Assembly: GCA_937873095.1 (NCBI GenBank)
Contig: CALMVI010000139.1
Span: forward strand, 1-36,457
Length of the DNA: 36,457 nucleotides
Direction: 5' to 3'
Source: an uncultured Acetobacteraceae bacterium
GTDB taxonomy: Bacteria > Pseudomonadota > Alphaproteobacteria > Acetobacterales > Acetobacteraceae
The translations under genes were made by a program, and so were the position numbers. Within the stretch, counting starts at the first letter, position 1; every line of letters starts with the position of its first letter. A model generated the notes under the pieces. It had not been told where the DNA came from. It worked only from the letters and a program-made list of their open reading frames with translations, and did not search any database. Of this stretch, positions 15,023-22,497 are shown one piece after another.

Positions 15023-15469
15023 ATGTCCCGCACCATCCTGAAAATCGCCTGTGCCAGCCTGATCGCCTCGGCGGCCATCGCGGCGCATCATGCCGCTGGT
15101 GCGACCGACGCCGCGCCGGCCTCGCCCCAGAAGAAGCCCTACACGGTGAAGGACGGCAAGGTCGACATCAACACCTATCACGGCTACCTCTACTACGGCG
15201 ACCAATGCATGCGCTGCCATGGGCCTGACGGCGCCGGAAGCTCCTACGCTCCGAACCTGACGGAAAGCCTGAAGGTGATGACCAAGGAGCAGGTCGAGAA
15301 CACCATCATCAACGGGCGCAAGCACGTCGACTCGTCCAACGAGAAGGTGATGCCGGCTTTCGGCACCAACGAGGACGTCGTCGAGAACATGGACAACATC
15401 TACAACTACCTGCTCGCACGGTCCGACGGCGCGCTCGGCCGCGGACACCCAGAGCACCTCGACCCATGA
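15023..15469 (+). CDS. xoxG: XoxG-like cytochrome c of the methanol oxidation system
   Basis: 148-residue periplasmic monohaem cytochrome, the likely direct electron acceptor of XoxF. Signal peptide: ILKIACASLIASAAIAAHHAAGA. Haem motif: Cys62-M-R-Cys65-His66 in DQCMRCHGPDGAGSSYAPNL. Axial Met: KVMPAFGTN. The C-terminus IYNYLLARSDGALGRGHP is typical of the methanol-metabolism-related cytochrome family. In family members I remember, a further Cys pair accompanies the haem cysteines; here the equivalent region reads NEDVVENMDNIYNYL and has no Cys. The start is ATG 15023 with GGAG 6 bases upstream; ATG 15011 and a TTG at 14969 are also in frame but would put charged or hairpin sequence in the N-terminus. 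Its stop overlaps the next start (ATGA). Confidence 0.85.
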   Translation: MSRTILKIACASLIASAAIAAHHAAGATDAAPASPQKKPYTVKDGKVDINTYHGYLYYGDQCMRCHGPDGAGSSYAPNLTESLKVMTKEQVENTIINGRKHVDSSNEKVMPAFGTNEDVVENMDNIYNYLLARSDGALGRGHPEHLDP

Positions 15470-16287
15470 TGCGCGTGCTGGCGCTGGCCGGCGCTGCCGC
15501 AGCGCTGGCCGCGCCTGCGTGCGCCCAGACCATGCCCGATTTGGTGTCGCAGACCGAGCTGCGGGTCTGTGCGGACCCGCATAATCTGCCGTTCTCCAAC
15601 CAGCAGGGCGAAGGCTACGAGAACAAGATCGCCGAGCTGGTGGCGCGCGAGCTGAAGCTGAAGCTCAGCTACACCTGGTTCCCCGACAGCCAGGGCTTCG
15701 TGCGCGCCACGCTGATGAAGAACCGCTGCGACGTCGTGATCGGCACCGTGTCTGGCGTGGAGGACATGTCCACCACCGAGCCGTATTTCCACACCGGCTA
15801 CATGATGGTCACCCGGACAGCGGACAACATCACCACCAACCGCGTCAGCGACTGGCGCATCGCCGGCCGGCGCTTCGGACTGATCGCGGCGACACCGCCC
15901 ACCAACCTGGTGGTGCAGCACAATTTGATGGACCAGACGTCGATCTACCAGCTGATGGTCGACACGCGCATCGACCAGCCAGCGCACGCGATGATCGACG
16001 ACGTGGTCCGCGGCCGGGTGGATGTCGGCCTGCTCTGGGGTCCTATCGCCGGCTACTACACGAAGCACGACAGGCTGCCGCTGCGTCTCACCTTCCTGGA
16101 CCCCGAAGACGCGCGCGTCAGGCTCGACTACCACATCGCCATGGGCGTGCGCCCGGCCGACGTCGCGTTCCGGCGCAGGCTGAACGGCGTCATCGCCCGC
16201 GACCAGGCGCAGATCACGCAGATCCTCAACGATTACGGCGTTCCCTTGCTGGACGAGCAGAACCGGCCGGTGCCGCGCACGCAGTGA
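15466..16287 (+). CDS. xoxJ: XoxJ/MxaJ-like periplasmic binding protein of the methanol dehydrogenase system
   Basis: 273-residue exported protein of the type-II periplasmic binding fold, family 'quinoprotein dehydrogenase-associated substrate-binding protein'. Signal peptide: VLALAGAAAALAAPACA. Conserved text: LRVCADPHNLPFSNQQGEGY, then RCDVVIGTVSGVEDMSTTEP, TSIYQLMVDTRIDQPAHAM, GRVDVGLLWGPIAGYY and a C-terminal ILNDYGVPL. MxaJ/XoxJ proteins are thought to help mature or activate the dehydrogenase rather than import a solute, and no ABC partner is adjacent here. Cysteines in LRVCADP and KNRCDVV may form a disulfide. It starts by ATGA overlap with xoxG and ends by GTGA overlap with the CXXXCW gene, so xoxG-J and the next gene are translationally linked. 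Confidence 0.9.
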   Translation: MMRVLALAGAAAALAAPACAQTMPDLVSQTELRVCADPHNLPFSNQQGEGYENKIAELVARELKLKLSYTWFPDSQGFVRATLMKNRCDVVIGTVSGVEDMSTTEPYFHTGYMMVTRTADNITTNRVSDWRIAGRRFGLIAATPPTNLVVQHNLMDQTSIYQLMVDTRIDQPAHAMIDDVVRGRVDVGLLWGPIAGYYTKHDRLPLRLTFLDPEDARVRLDYHIAMGVRPADVAFRRRLNGVIARDQAQITQILNDYGVPLLDEQNRPVPRTQ

Positions 16288-16814
16288 GGCGGTCGGCGCT
16301 GGCTCTGGCGGTCCTTGCGTGCGCTCCGGCCTGGGCCGGGCCGTCGGAGCCGGACGGCTACCGCCTGGATCACTACCGCGACCCCGTCCCCGACACCCTG
16401 CTGGGAGGGCGCGTGGTGCATACTGCCGAGCTGGCCCGTCTGATCGGGTCGCAACACCCGCTGCTGGTCGACGTCCTGCCTGCGCCGACGCCGCCGGCCG
16501 ACCCGCGCCCTGAGCTGCCCAGGATGCCGCTGCAGCATCGCGACATTCCCGGCAGCGTCTGGCTGCCCGATGTGGGGCGCGGCGCGCTGGACCCGTCGAC
16601 CGACGCCTGGTTCCGCTCCCGACTGCGCGCCGCGACAGAGGGCGACGCCGCGCGGCCGATCGTGTTCTACTGCCTTTCGCAATGCTGGATGAGCTGGAAT
16701 GCGGCCAAGCGCGCATTATCCTACGGCTACACCCAGGTGGTCTGGTATCCGGACGGGGCCGATGGCTGGCAGGCGGCTGGCCTGCCTACCGCCCCCGCCA
16801 CGGCGCATCCTTGA
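16284..16814 (+). CDS. Exported CXXXCW-motif, rhodanese-like protein of the PQQ alcohol system
   Basis: 176-residue exported protein of the family called PQQ-dependent-catabolism-associated CXXXCW protein. Signal peptide: SALALAVLACAPAWAGPS. The motif is Cys130-LSQ-Cys134-Trp135 within IVFYCLSQCWMSWNAAKRAL, at the place where a rhodanese domain has its active-site loop, and YGYTQVVWYPDGADGWQAAG matches the rhodanese C-terminal helix/strand. LVDVLPAPTPPADPRPELP is an N-terminal rhodanese-like strand and loop. A sulfur-transfer or redox role in the periplasm fits the nearby SoxYZ-like carrier, but this is inference. The start GTG 16284 overlaps the xoxJ stop. Last gene of the xoxF-G-J run before a pair of hairpins. 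Confidence 0.85.
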   Translation: MRRSALALAVLACAPAWAGPSEPDGYRLDHYRDPVPDTLLGGRVVHTAELARLIGSQHPLLVDVLPAPTPPADPRPELPRMPLQHRDIPGSVWLPDVGRGALDPSTDAWFRSRLRAATEGDAARPIVFYCLSQCWMSWNAAKRALSYGYTQVVWYPDGADGWQAAGLPTAPATAHP

Positions 16815-16824
16815 GAATTGGGGT

Positions 16825-16892
16825 CTGGGGTTTCGAACCCCAGCGGGGTCCAGGGGCGTCGTGCGAAGCGCGCTAGCGCATGACGCCCCTGG
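16825..16892. repeat. Two adjacent palindromes between the xox operon and the FIST gene
   Basis: Hairpin 1, 16825-16843: CTGGGGTT / AACCCCAG around TCG. Hairpin 2, 16850-16892: CCAGGGGCGTC / GACGCCCCTGG with inner TGCG / CGCA pairing. Both stems are perfect. The pair resembles REP-like intergenic palindromes that I recall from Acetobacteraceae. It may end or attenuate the xox transcript, though there is no T-run. The first palindrome superficially resembles a tRNA T-arm but nothing else of a tRNA is present. Confidence 0.6.
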
Positions 16893-16920
16893 CCTTCCTT
16901 GGCAGGGAAAGGCGGCGGAA

Positions 16921-18057
16921 ATGCATGGCATTCGTCGGGCGATCAGCACGGCGCGGTCCATGGAGGCGGCGGCGCAGGAGCTATACCGCGCGCTGTGGCA
17001 GCCGTCCTGCTGCCTGGTCGTGCTGTTCGTCTCGCCCGCCCACAGCATGAAGCTGCTCGCCGCGGCACTGGCGCGCGCGTTCGGCGACACGCCGCTGGCC
17101 GGCTGCACCACCTCCGGCGAGATCGGCCCCGGGGGCTACGCGCAGCACGCGATCGTCGGGTTCAGCCTGGGCGGCCCCGACTTCGCCGCCTCGATCGGGT
17201 TGATGCAGGGGCTCAGCCGGCAGAATGCGGCCGACATGCAGGCCGCCGTCCGGCAGACCAGGCTTGCGATCTACGACGCAGCCCCGTGGGCGCGGCACGA
17301 CAACCTGTTCGCCATCACGCTGATCGACGGCATGTGCGGGTGCGAGGAGCTGGTCGTCAGCGCCGCCTGCGGAGCGTTGGCCGGCATCCCGCTGCGCGGC
17401 GGGTCGGCGGGGGATGGACTGCATTTCGAGCAGACTTTCGTTCTGTACAACGGCGAGTTCATAAGCGACGCGGCGCTGATCGCTGTCGTTGCGACCCGCC
17501 GCCGGTTCCACGCCTTCAAGACCGAGCATTTCACCGCCGGCACGGAGCGCCTGGTGGTGACCGGTGCCGACCCCAGGCGGCGCGTGGTGACCGAGATCAA
17601 CGCCGAACCGGCCGGCCCGGAATACGCCCGGATCACCGGGGTGCCGCTCGACAGCCTGACGCCGGCGGCATTCGCCACCCACCCGCTGGTCGTCCGGGTG
17701 GGCGAGCAGTGCTTCGTCCGGTCGGTGCAGCGGCTGAACCCCGATCACAGCCTGACCTTCCTGTGCGCGATCGATGAGGGCGTGGTCCTGACGGTTGGCC
17801 GGGCAGGCGACCTGGTCGGCAGCCTGGCCGGCCACTTCCAGGCCATCGAGCGCGACCTGGGGCGGCCGGAACTGGTGGTGGCGTTCGACTGCATGCTGCG
17901 CGGGCTCGAGCTCGACCAGCGCCGGCTGCGCGACCAGGCGAGCAGTGTGCTGGACGCCAACAACGTGATCGGCTTCAGCACCTATGGCGAGCAATACGAA
18001 GCGATGCACATGAACCAGACGATGTCGGGCATAGCGCTGGGGGCGGCCCTTGCCTGA
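16921..18057 (+). CDS. FIST-domain sensor protein, NosP-like
   Basis: 378-residue protein made of FIST_N and FIST_C domains. Conserved: VVLFVSPAHSMKLLAAAL, then LAGCTTSGEIGPGGYAQHAI (the TSGEI loop is a FIST hallmark), ITLIDGMCGCEELVVSA, RGGSAGDGLHFEQTFVLYNG, and C-terminal VVAFDCMLRGLELDQ and NVIGFSTYGEQYEAMHMNQT (FSTYGEQ is a FIST_C signature). FIST proteins bind small ligands; the Pseudomonas homologue NosP is reported to bind haem and nitric oxide and to regulate its partner kinase. No signal peptide or membrane segment, so cytoplasmic. Start ATG 16921 lies after an AAAGGCGG stretch; an open frame upstream to 16699 is shadow of the CXXXCW gene. The stop overlaps the kinase start. The ligand here is unknown. 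Confidence 0.85.
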   Translation: MHGIRRAISTARSMEAAAQELYRALWQPSCCLVVLFVSPAHSMKLLAAALARAFGDTPLAGCTTSGEIGPGGYAQHAIVGFSLGGPDFAASIGLMQGLSRQNAADMQAAVRQTRLAIYDAAPWARHDNLFAITLIDGMCGCEELVVSAACGALAGIPLRGGSAGDGLHFEQTFVLYNGEFISDAALIAVVATRRRFHAFKTEHFTAGTERLVVTGADPRRRVVTEINAEPAGPEYARITGVPLDSLTPAAFATHPLVVRVGEQCFVRSVQRLNPDHSLTFLCAIDEGVVLTVGRAGDLVGSLAGHFQAIERDLGRPELVVAFDCMLRGLELDQRRLRDQASSVLDANNVIGFSTYGEQYEAMHMNQTMSGIALGAALA

Positions 18058-19891
18058 CACGCATGTGCAAGCGGCCGACGGCGCCGGCCAGTCGGACGCG
18101 CTCGAGGCGCTGCGGCGCGAGAACGCCAAGCTGCGGCGGATTAACCAGTCGCTGATGACGGCCGTCGAGCGCGGGCCCGACACGGCCGGCCGCGCCTACG
18201 CGCTGTTCCAGACCGCGGCCGCCCTGGGCAACCAGGTCCAGGAGCGCACGGCGGCCCTGACCGCGGCGCTGTCGGAACTGACGGCCGTCCGCGAGCAGGA
18301 GAGTCAGGCCAGGCAGCGCCTGGCTGCGGCGATCGAGGCGATCAACCAGGGCATCGTGCTGTGCGACGCGGACGACCGCATCGTGGTCACCAACGGACGC
18401 TACCGCGAGCTGTGGGGCGGGCTGGACGCGGAGCCGGGCCGGTACTTCGCCGAGATCGTGCACGGGGCCGCGGCGCGCGGCCTGGTGGACCGGGACGTCT
18501 GCGGCGAGGGCTGGGAGGCGTTCCGGATGGACCGGCACCGCAACCCGGGGGAGCCGTTCGTCATCCAGTTCCGGGACGGCACCTGGCTGCAGGTGTCCGA
18601 GCGTCGGGTGCCCGGCGGCGGGACGGTCTCGCTCTACACCGACATCACCGCGGTCAAGCGCGACGAGGCGCGCCGGCGCGAGCGCGAGCTGGAGGAGAAG
18701 GTGGAGGCGCGCACCGTCGAGCTGATCCGGGCGAACGCCGAAATCCTGGCCGCCAAGGCGGAAGCCGAGCTGCAGACGCTGTCGAAGACCAAGTTCTTCG
18801 CCGCCGCCAACCACGACCTGCTGCAGCCGCTGGCGGCCGCCCGCGTGTTCGCCTCCGCGCTGAGCGAGCGCCGCCTTTCGCCCGCCAACCGCGAGCTGGT
18901 GCGGCATGCCCTCTCGGCGCTCGACTCGGTGGACGACATGATCACGGCACTGCTCGACATCGCCAAGCTGGATGCGGGCGTGATGCCGCCCGCACCGTGC
19001 AGCTTCGCCATCGCCGACATCATGCGGCGGGTGGGCGGCGAGTTCAGCCTGCTCGCCGCCCGGCAGAAGCTGCGGCTGCGCGTGTTCGCGGGTGCGGCGG
19101 TGGTGCGGTCCGACCCGCGCCTGCTGGCACGCATCCTGCGCAACCTCGTCTCCAACGCGCTGCGCTACACCGAGACCGGCGGCGTGCTGATCGGCCACAA
19201 GCGCGTGGACGGCGGGCTGCTGGTCGGCGTCTGGGATACCGGGGTGGGCATCGATCCCGCGCAGCAGGGCGAGATCTTCGAGGAGTTCCGCAGGCTGCCG
19301 CAGGCGCATGACCGCGTGGGCCGCGGCGCCGGGCTGGGCCTGTCGATCGTCCGGAGGGTGTCGCGCATGCTGGACCACCGCCTGGTGGTGCAGTCGGTAC
19401 CCGGGCGTGGCAGCCTGTTCGGCATCGTGGTGCCGCTGTCGGACGCGCCGCCGTTGCCGGTCCAGCCGCCCTGCAGCGCCGGCGCGGGCGCCGGTGGCGG
19501 GCACACGCGCGGCCGGTGCGTGCAGCTGATCGACGACGAGCCGCACGTGCTGCAGGGGCTGGGCGTCCTGCTCACCGGCTGGGGCATGCGCGTGCGCGGC
19601 GCGGCCAGCCCCACCCTGGCGCTCGACAGCTTCGCGGCCGAAGCGGGCGCACCGCCCGACCTCATCATCGCCGACTACAGGCTGCGCGGGCTGACGGGAC
19701 CCGAGGCGGTCGCCATGCTGCGCCGCCGCTGGGGCCAGATACCCGCCATCATCGTCACCGCCGACCATGCCGCCGACGTGGCCCAGCAGGTGAGCGCCGC
19801 GGGGCTGCACCTGCTGCACAAGCCGGTGCGACCGGCCCGCCTGCGCAGCCTGATCAGCCACGTCCTGCAGCACAGCGCCATCCAGTCCTGA
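18050..19891 (+). CDS. Hybrid histidine kinase (PAS-HisKA-HATPase-REC), NahK/ErcS'-like
   Basis: 613-residue cytoplasmic hybrid sensor kinase. An N-terminal coiled coil (about 18-95) is followed by one PAS domain (AIEAINQGIVLCDADDRIVV, about 95-200), a coiled coil (EEKVEARTVELIRANAEI), the H-box AANHDLLQPLAAARV with His255, the N-box RNLVSNALRYTETGG, G-boxes DTGVGI and GAGLGLSIV, and a C-terminal receiver (LIDDEPHVLQG, phospho-acceptor Asp542 in IIADYRLRG, Lys in LHKPVRP). No transmembrane segment. The HDLLQPLxAAR box is that of the NahK/ErcS' group, kinases that pair with FIST proteins and, in Pseudomonas aeruginosa, affect PQQ-dependent ethanol oxidation and biofilm. Start TTG 18050 overlaps the FIST stop by 8 bases. 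No DNA-binding response regulator is in the window, so the output partner is elsewhere. Confidence 0.88.
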   Translation: MPDTHVQAADGAGQSDALEALRRENAKLRRINQSLMTAVERGPDTAGRAYALFQTAAALGNQVQERTAALTAALSELTAVREQESQARQRLAAAIEAINQGIVLCDADDRIVVTNGRYRELWGGLDAEPGRYFAEIVHGAAARGLVDRDVCGEGWEAFRMDRHRNPGEPFVIQFRDGTWLQVSERRVPGGGTVSLYTDITAVKRDEARRRERELEEKVEARTVELIRANAEILAAKAEAELQTLSKTKFFAAANHDLLQPLAAARVFASALSERRLSPANRELVRHALSALDSVDDMITALLDIAKLDAGVMPPAPCSFAIADIMRRVGGEFSLLAARQKLRLRVFAGAAVVRSDPRLLARILRNLVSNALRYTETGGVLIGHKRVDGGLLVGVWDTGVGIDPAQQGEIFEEFRRLPQAHDRVGRGAGLGLSIVRRVSRMLDHRLVVQSVPGRGSLFGIVVPLSDAPPLPVQPPCSAGAGAGGGHTRGRCVQLIDDEPHVLQGLGVLLTGWGMRVRGAASPTLALDSFAAEAGAPPDLIIADYRLRGLTGPEAVAMLRRRWGQIPAIIVTADHAADVAQQVSAAGLHLLHKPVRPARLRSLISHVLQHSAIQS

Positions 19892-19907
19892 GCGGGCCTT
19901 CCCCGGC

Positions 19908-20219
19908 TTAGATCGGCTGGAACGTGGCGAACAGCATGGCCGCTTCGGGCAGGTCCCGCAGTGGGACGTATGTGCAGACCTGCTCGTAGCGGGCCCAGAG
20001 CTGCTGGATTTCGGGCAGCGCATGCGCGGTCTGGACCGCGCCGGCGCGCCACTCGAACAGTTCGACGATGGTGCCGTCGGCCGCGCGCATGATGCTGGCC
20101 GGCCGGTCGGTGGCCAGGCCCAGCCTGCGCAGCAACGGCACGTGGTCCGCGACGAGCTCGGCCAGCGCCGCCTCGCAGCCCGGCTTCGGGCGGTAGGCGA
20201 CAATGACGATGTCGGCCAT
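19908..20219 (-). CDS. Small dimeric alpha+beta barrel (ABM-like) protein, function unknown
   Basis: 103-residue protein beginning MADIVIVAYRPKPGCEAALAELVADH. The beta-strand VIVAYRPKPG, helix LAELVADHVPLLRRLGL, and strand SIMRAADGTIVELFEWRAG are the pattern of ferredoxin-like dimeric barrels in the antibiotic-biosynthesis-monooxygenase/EthD-type superfamily. The catalytic residues of monooxygenases are not recognisable, so enzyme activity is uncertain. ATG 20219 was chosen where the conserved strand begins; the frame is open further upstream in poor sequence. It is convergent with the hybrid kinase gene (16-base gap) and divergent from the EamA transporter. Confidence 0.7.
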   Translation of the reverse strand: MADIVIVAYRPKPGCEAALAELVADHVPLLRRLGLATDRPASIMRAADGTIVELFEWRAGAVQTAHALPEIQQLWARYEQVCTYVPLRDLPEAAMLFATFQPI

Positions 20220-20388
20220 GCGCCTGCCCCGCTTCTTTCTGCGCGTCCGGGCTCCTACTATCCGCTCGGAACGGGGGACGGACAAGGATGCGGAAAGCGG
20301 GTTCGGTCCGGGTCTGTAGAGGGCCCGGGAGGCGTAGGTTTTGACCGCGGAGCGGTCGATCAACGGGCGTCTGCCCGCCGGGCGGTCG

Positions 20389-21282
20389 ATGAACGGGCAG
20401 GAATGGCTGCTGCTGCTTGGGCTGTCCGGCCTTTGGGGCAGCTCGTTCTTCTTCTACAAGGTGATGGACCAGGCGTTGCCGCCGTTCACCATCGTGCTCG
20501 GGCGCATGGGTCTGGCGGCATTGATGTTGAACGCGTTGCTGGCGCTGCGCGGCCAGGCGCTGGGCAAGGGGACGCCCTGGGTCGGGCTGCTGGTGCTGGG
20601 CCTGTTCAACGGCGTGGTGCCGTTCAGCCTGTTCGCCTGGGCGGAGACGCGGATCTCGAGCGGCACGGCGGCGATGCTGAACGCCACGACCCCGCTGTTC
20701 TCCGTCCTGCTGGCGCATGTGCTGCGGACCGAGGCGATGAGCTGGGGCAGGGGTGCCGGCGTGCTGCTGGGTCTGGCCGGGGTGGGCGTGCTGATCGGGC
20801 CGGCCGCCCTGCGCGCAGGCGGCGACCTGCCGGGGGATGCGGCCTGCCTGGTGGCTGCGTTGAGCTACGCCGTTGCGGGCCCGCTGGCCCGCAGGCTGCG
20901 CGGGCTGTCGTCTCTGCAGGTGGCGGCGGGCCAGCTGGCGGCGGGTGGGCTGGTGCTGGTGCCGCTGGCTTCGGTCACCGACAGGTTCTGGCCCTTGCCG
21001 ATGCCCTCGGCGCCGGTCTGGGGCGCCTTGCTGGGCATCTCGCTCCTGGGCACGGCGCTGGCCTACCTGCTGTATTTCCGGCTGATGGCGACGGCCGGTG
21101 CGACCAACGCCATGCTGGTCACGTTCCTGCTGCCGGTCAGTGCGTTGCTGCTGGGCTGGCTGTTCCTGGGCGAGCGGGTGCCCGGGCGGGCCTATGCCGG
21201 CATGGCGCTGATCGGCGCCGGGCTGGCCGTGCTGGACGGGCGCGTGCGGCGCTGGCGCCCCCGCCGCCTGCGCCCGGCCTGA
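20389..21282 (+). CDS. EamA/DMT-family membrane transporter
   Basis: 297-residue inner-membrane protein with about ten hydrophobic helices in two EamA repeats. The first repeat starts LLLLGLSGLWGSSFFFYKVM and includes RISSGTAAMLNATTPLFSVLLAHVL; the second starts LPGDAACLVAALSYAVAGPL and includes FLLPVSALLLGWLFLGERV. The tandem arrangement and the conserved pattern A-M-L-N-A-T-x-P-x-F identify the drug/metabolite transporter superfamily; the substrate cannot be told. ATG 20389 is the start beside the first helix; TTG 20341 is also in frame but would add 16 residues containing a short duplicated stretch (RSINGRLPAG / RSMNGQ). It ends 2 bases from the convergent Nudix gene. Monocistronic. Confidence 0.85.
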   Translation: MNGQEWLLLLGLSGLWGSSFFFYKVMDQALPPFTIVLGRMGLAALMLNALLALRGQALGKGTPWVGLLVLGLFNGVVPFSLFAWAETRISSGTAAMLNATTPLFSVLLAHVLRTEAMSWGRGAGVLLGLAGVGVLIGPAALRAGGDLPGDAACLVAALSYAVAGPLARRLRGLSSLQVAAGQLAAGGLVLVPLASVTDRFWPLPMPSAPVWGALLGISLLGTALAYLLYFRLMATAGATNAMLVTFLLPVSALLLGWLFLGERVPGRAYAGMALIGAGLAVLDGRVRRWRPRRLRPA

Positions 21283-21284
21283 GC

Positions 21285-21884
21285 CTACTCCTCGTGCCAG
21301 GCGCGGTCGCGCAGCACGGGCACCGGGCCGTCGCGGTCCTGGTGCGCCAGCCAGTGCCGGAAGCGGCCGAGCACGGCGCGGGTGGCGGCAGGGATGTCGG
21401 CCGCCAGCGCCGCCTCCAGCGTGTACCAGCCGGGGTCTTCCAGTTCGGACGAGGCGACGGGAATGCCGCTCACCCGCGCCGCGTCCACCACGAAGAAGCG
21501 CGCGTCGAAGCGCATGCTCCTATCCGGCGGGGTGATGGCGCGGCACAGGTAGTCGAGCCCGTCCAGCGCCGGCGGCTGGCCCAGCGACAGCCCGACCTCC
21601 TCGGCCAGCTCGCGTGCGGCGGCCATCGCCAGTGCCCGCGCCAGGCCGGGGGTGGCCGAGCGCTCCAGCCGCAGCAGCACCGAGGGCCGGAGCGGAGTTG
21701 CCGGGCGCGCGTGGTGGTCCGCCTCGTCGACCGCTCCGCCTGGAAAGACCAGCATGTTCGGCATGAAACGGTGGCCCGCGGCCCGGCGCGCCATCAGCAG
21801 CGCCGGGCCATCCTGGCCGTGCCGGACGACGAGGAGGCTTGACGCGGCGCGGGGTTGGCAAGGTGCTGGCGAAGCGCTGTGCAT
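21285..21884 (-). CDS. Nudix hydrolase, CoA-diphosphatase/NUDT19-like
   Basis: 199-residue Nudix-fold protein. The fold starts AASSLLVVRHGQDGPALLMA; a GHRFMPNMLVFPGGAVDEAD segment precedes a long insertion and then the second half of the Nudix box, AARELAEEVGL (REx2EExG). The long spacer between GG and REx2EE and the RFMPNMLVFPGG text resemble the NUDT8/NUDT19-like group, some of which hydrolyse CoA derivatives; true substrate unknown. ATG 21884 is the first start in frame. Divergent from the Rrf2 regulator gene and convergent with the EamA gene, so it is transcribed alone. Confidence 0.85.
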   Translation of the reverse strand: MHSASPAPCQPRAASSLLVVRHGQDGPALLMARRAAGHRFMPNMLVFPGGAVDEADHHARPATPLRPSVLLRLERSATPGLARALAMAAARELAEEVGLSLGQPPALDGLDYLCRAITPPDRSMRFDARFFVVDAARVSGIPVASSELEDPGWYTLEAALAADIPAATRAVLGRFRHWLAHQDRDGPVPVLRDRAWHEE

Positions 21885-22010
21885 GCGGCATTTGGGGCCG
21901 CAAACCGGCCGCCCCGCAAGCGTCTACCCTTGACTGCGGGGGGTGTGCGCCGCATCTGCTGCTAATCAGGACTGGCGCGGTCCGATTGTTCGCTGGAAGC
22001 GGGTGTCACC
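21885..22010. promoter_or_regulatory. Divergent region upstream of the SUF regulator gene
   Basis: 126 bases with the promoters of the Nudix gene and the suf operon. A CTTGACTGC-GGGG-GGTGT stretch at about 21930-21947 looks a little like an IscR-type half-site (TTGACT followed by a G-rich arm), and CTGCTAATCAGG lies at 21958-21969. Either could be an Rrf2-family operator; neither is a confident match. Confidence 0.35.
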
Positions 22011-22487
22011 ATGTTCAGGCTGTCCAAACTGGCCGATTACGCGGTCGTGGTGCTGGTCCGCCTGTCCCGCGCCGATGCGGTGCAGACTTCCCCCGGCATC
22101 GCCGCCGCCGTGGGTTTGCCGGAGCCGACGGTCGCCAAGGTTCTCAAGGCGATGGCGGGGCAGGGGCTCGTGGTGTCGCAGCGCGGCGCGCGCGGCGGCT
22201 ACCGGCTCGGCCGCAGCCTGTCGGCCATTCCTGTCGCCGATGTGATCCAGGCCATCGACGGCCCGATCGCGCTGACCGCCTGCGTGGAGGGCGGGGAGTG
22301 CGAAAGCGGCTGCCAATGCCCGATGCGCGGCCGCTGGGACCCGGTGAACCGCGCCATACGCGCCGCCCTTACTGCGATCACGCTCGCCGACATGGAGAGC
22401 GCGCGGCTGCCGCCCGCCTTTCAGGTGCTGTCCGTCGACCCACATCGCCAGCACGCCGACGCCGTCACATCATCGCCACCCGTCTGA
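22011..22487 (+). CDS. Rrf2-family SUF regulator (IscR/SufR-like)
   Basis: 158-residue transcription factor expected to sense iron-sulfur status and control the suf operon it heads. Winged-helix part: [20 protein letters not shown], then [20 protein letters not shown] and [16 protein letters not shown], the Rrf2 wing. Cluster-binding part: [19 protein letters not shown], with cysteines spaced for an Fe-S cluster; the Rrf2 SUF-regulator family has such a cysteine set. Start ATG 22011 is where the conserved N-terminus begins. sufB starts 10 bases after its stop, so regulator and operon are one unit, probably autoregulated (inference). Confidence 0.92.
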   Translation: MFRLSKLADYAVVVLVRLSRADAVQTSPGIAAAVGLPEPTVAKVLKAMAGQGLVVSQRGARGGYRLGRSLSAIPVADVIQAIDGPIALTACVEGGECESGCQCPMRGRWDPVNRAIRAALTAITLADMESARLPPAFQVLSVDPHRQHADAVTSSPPV

Positions 22488-22497
22488 GGATCGACGC

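Noticed and set aside
16825-16843. A tRNA T-arm-like palindrome (GGGTTTCGAACCCC)
   Set aside because: No acceptor, D-arm or anticodon arm can be folded around it; it is simply a perfect palindrome beside a second one.
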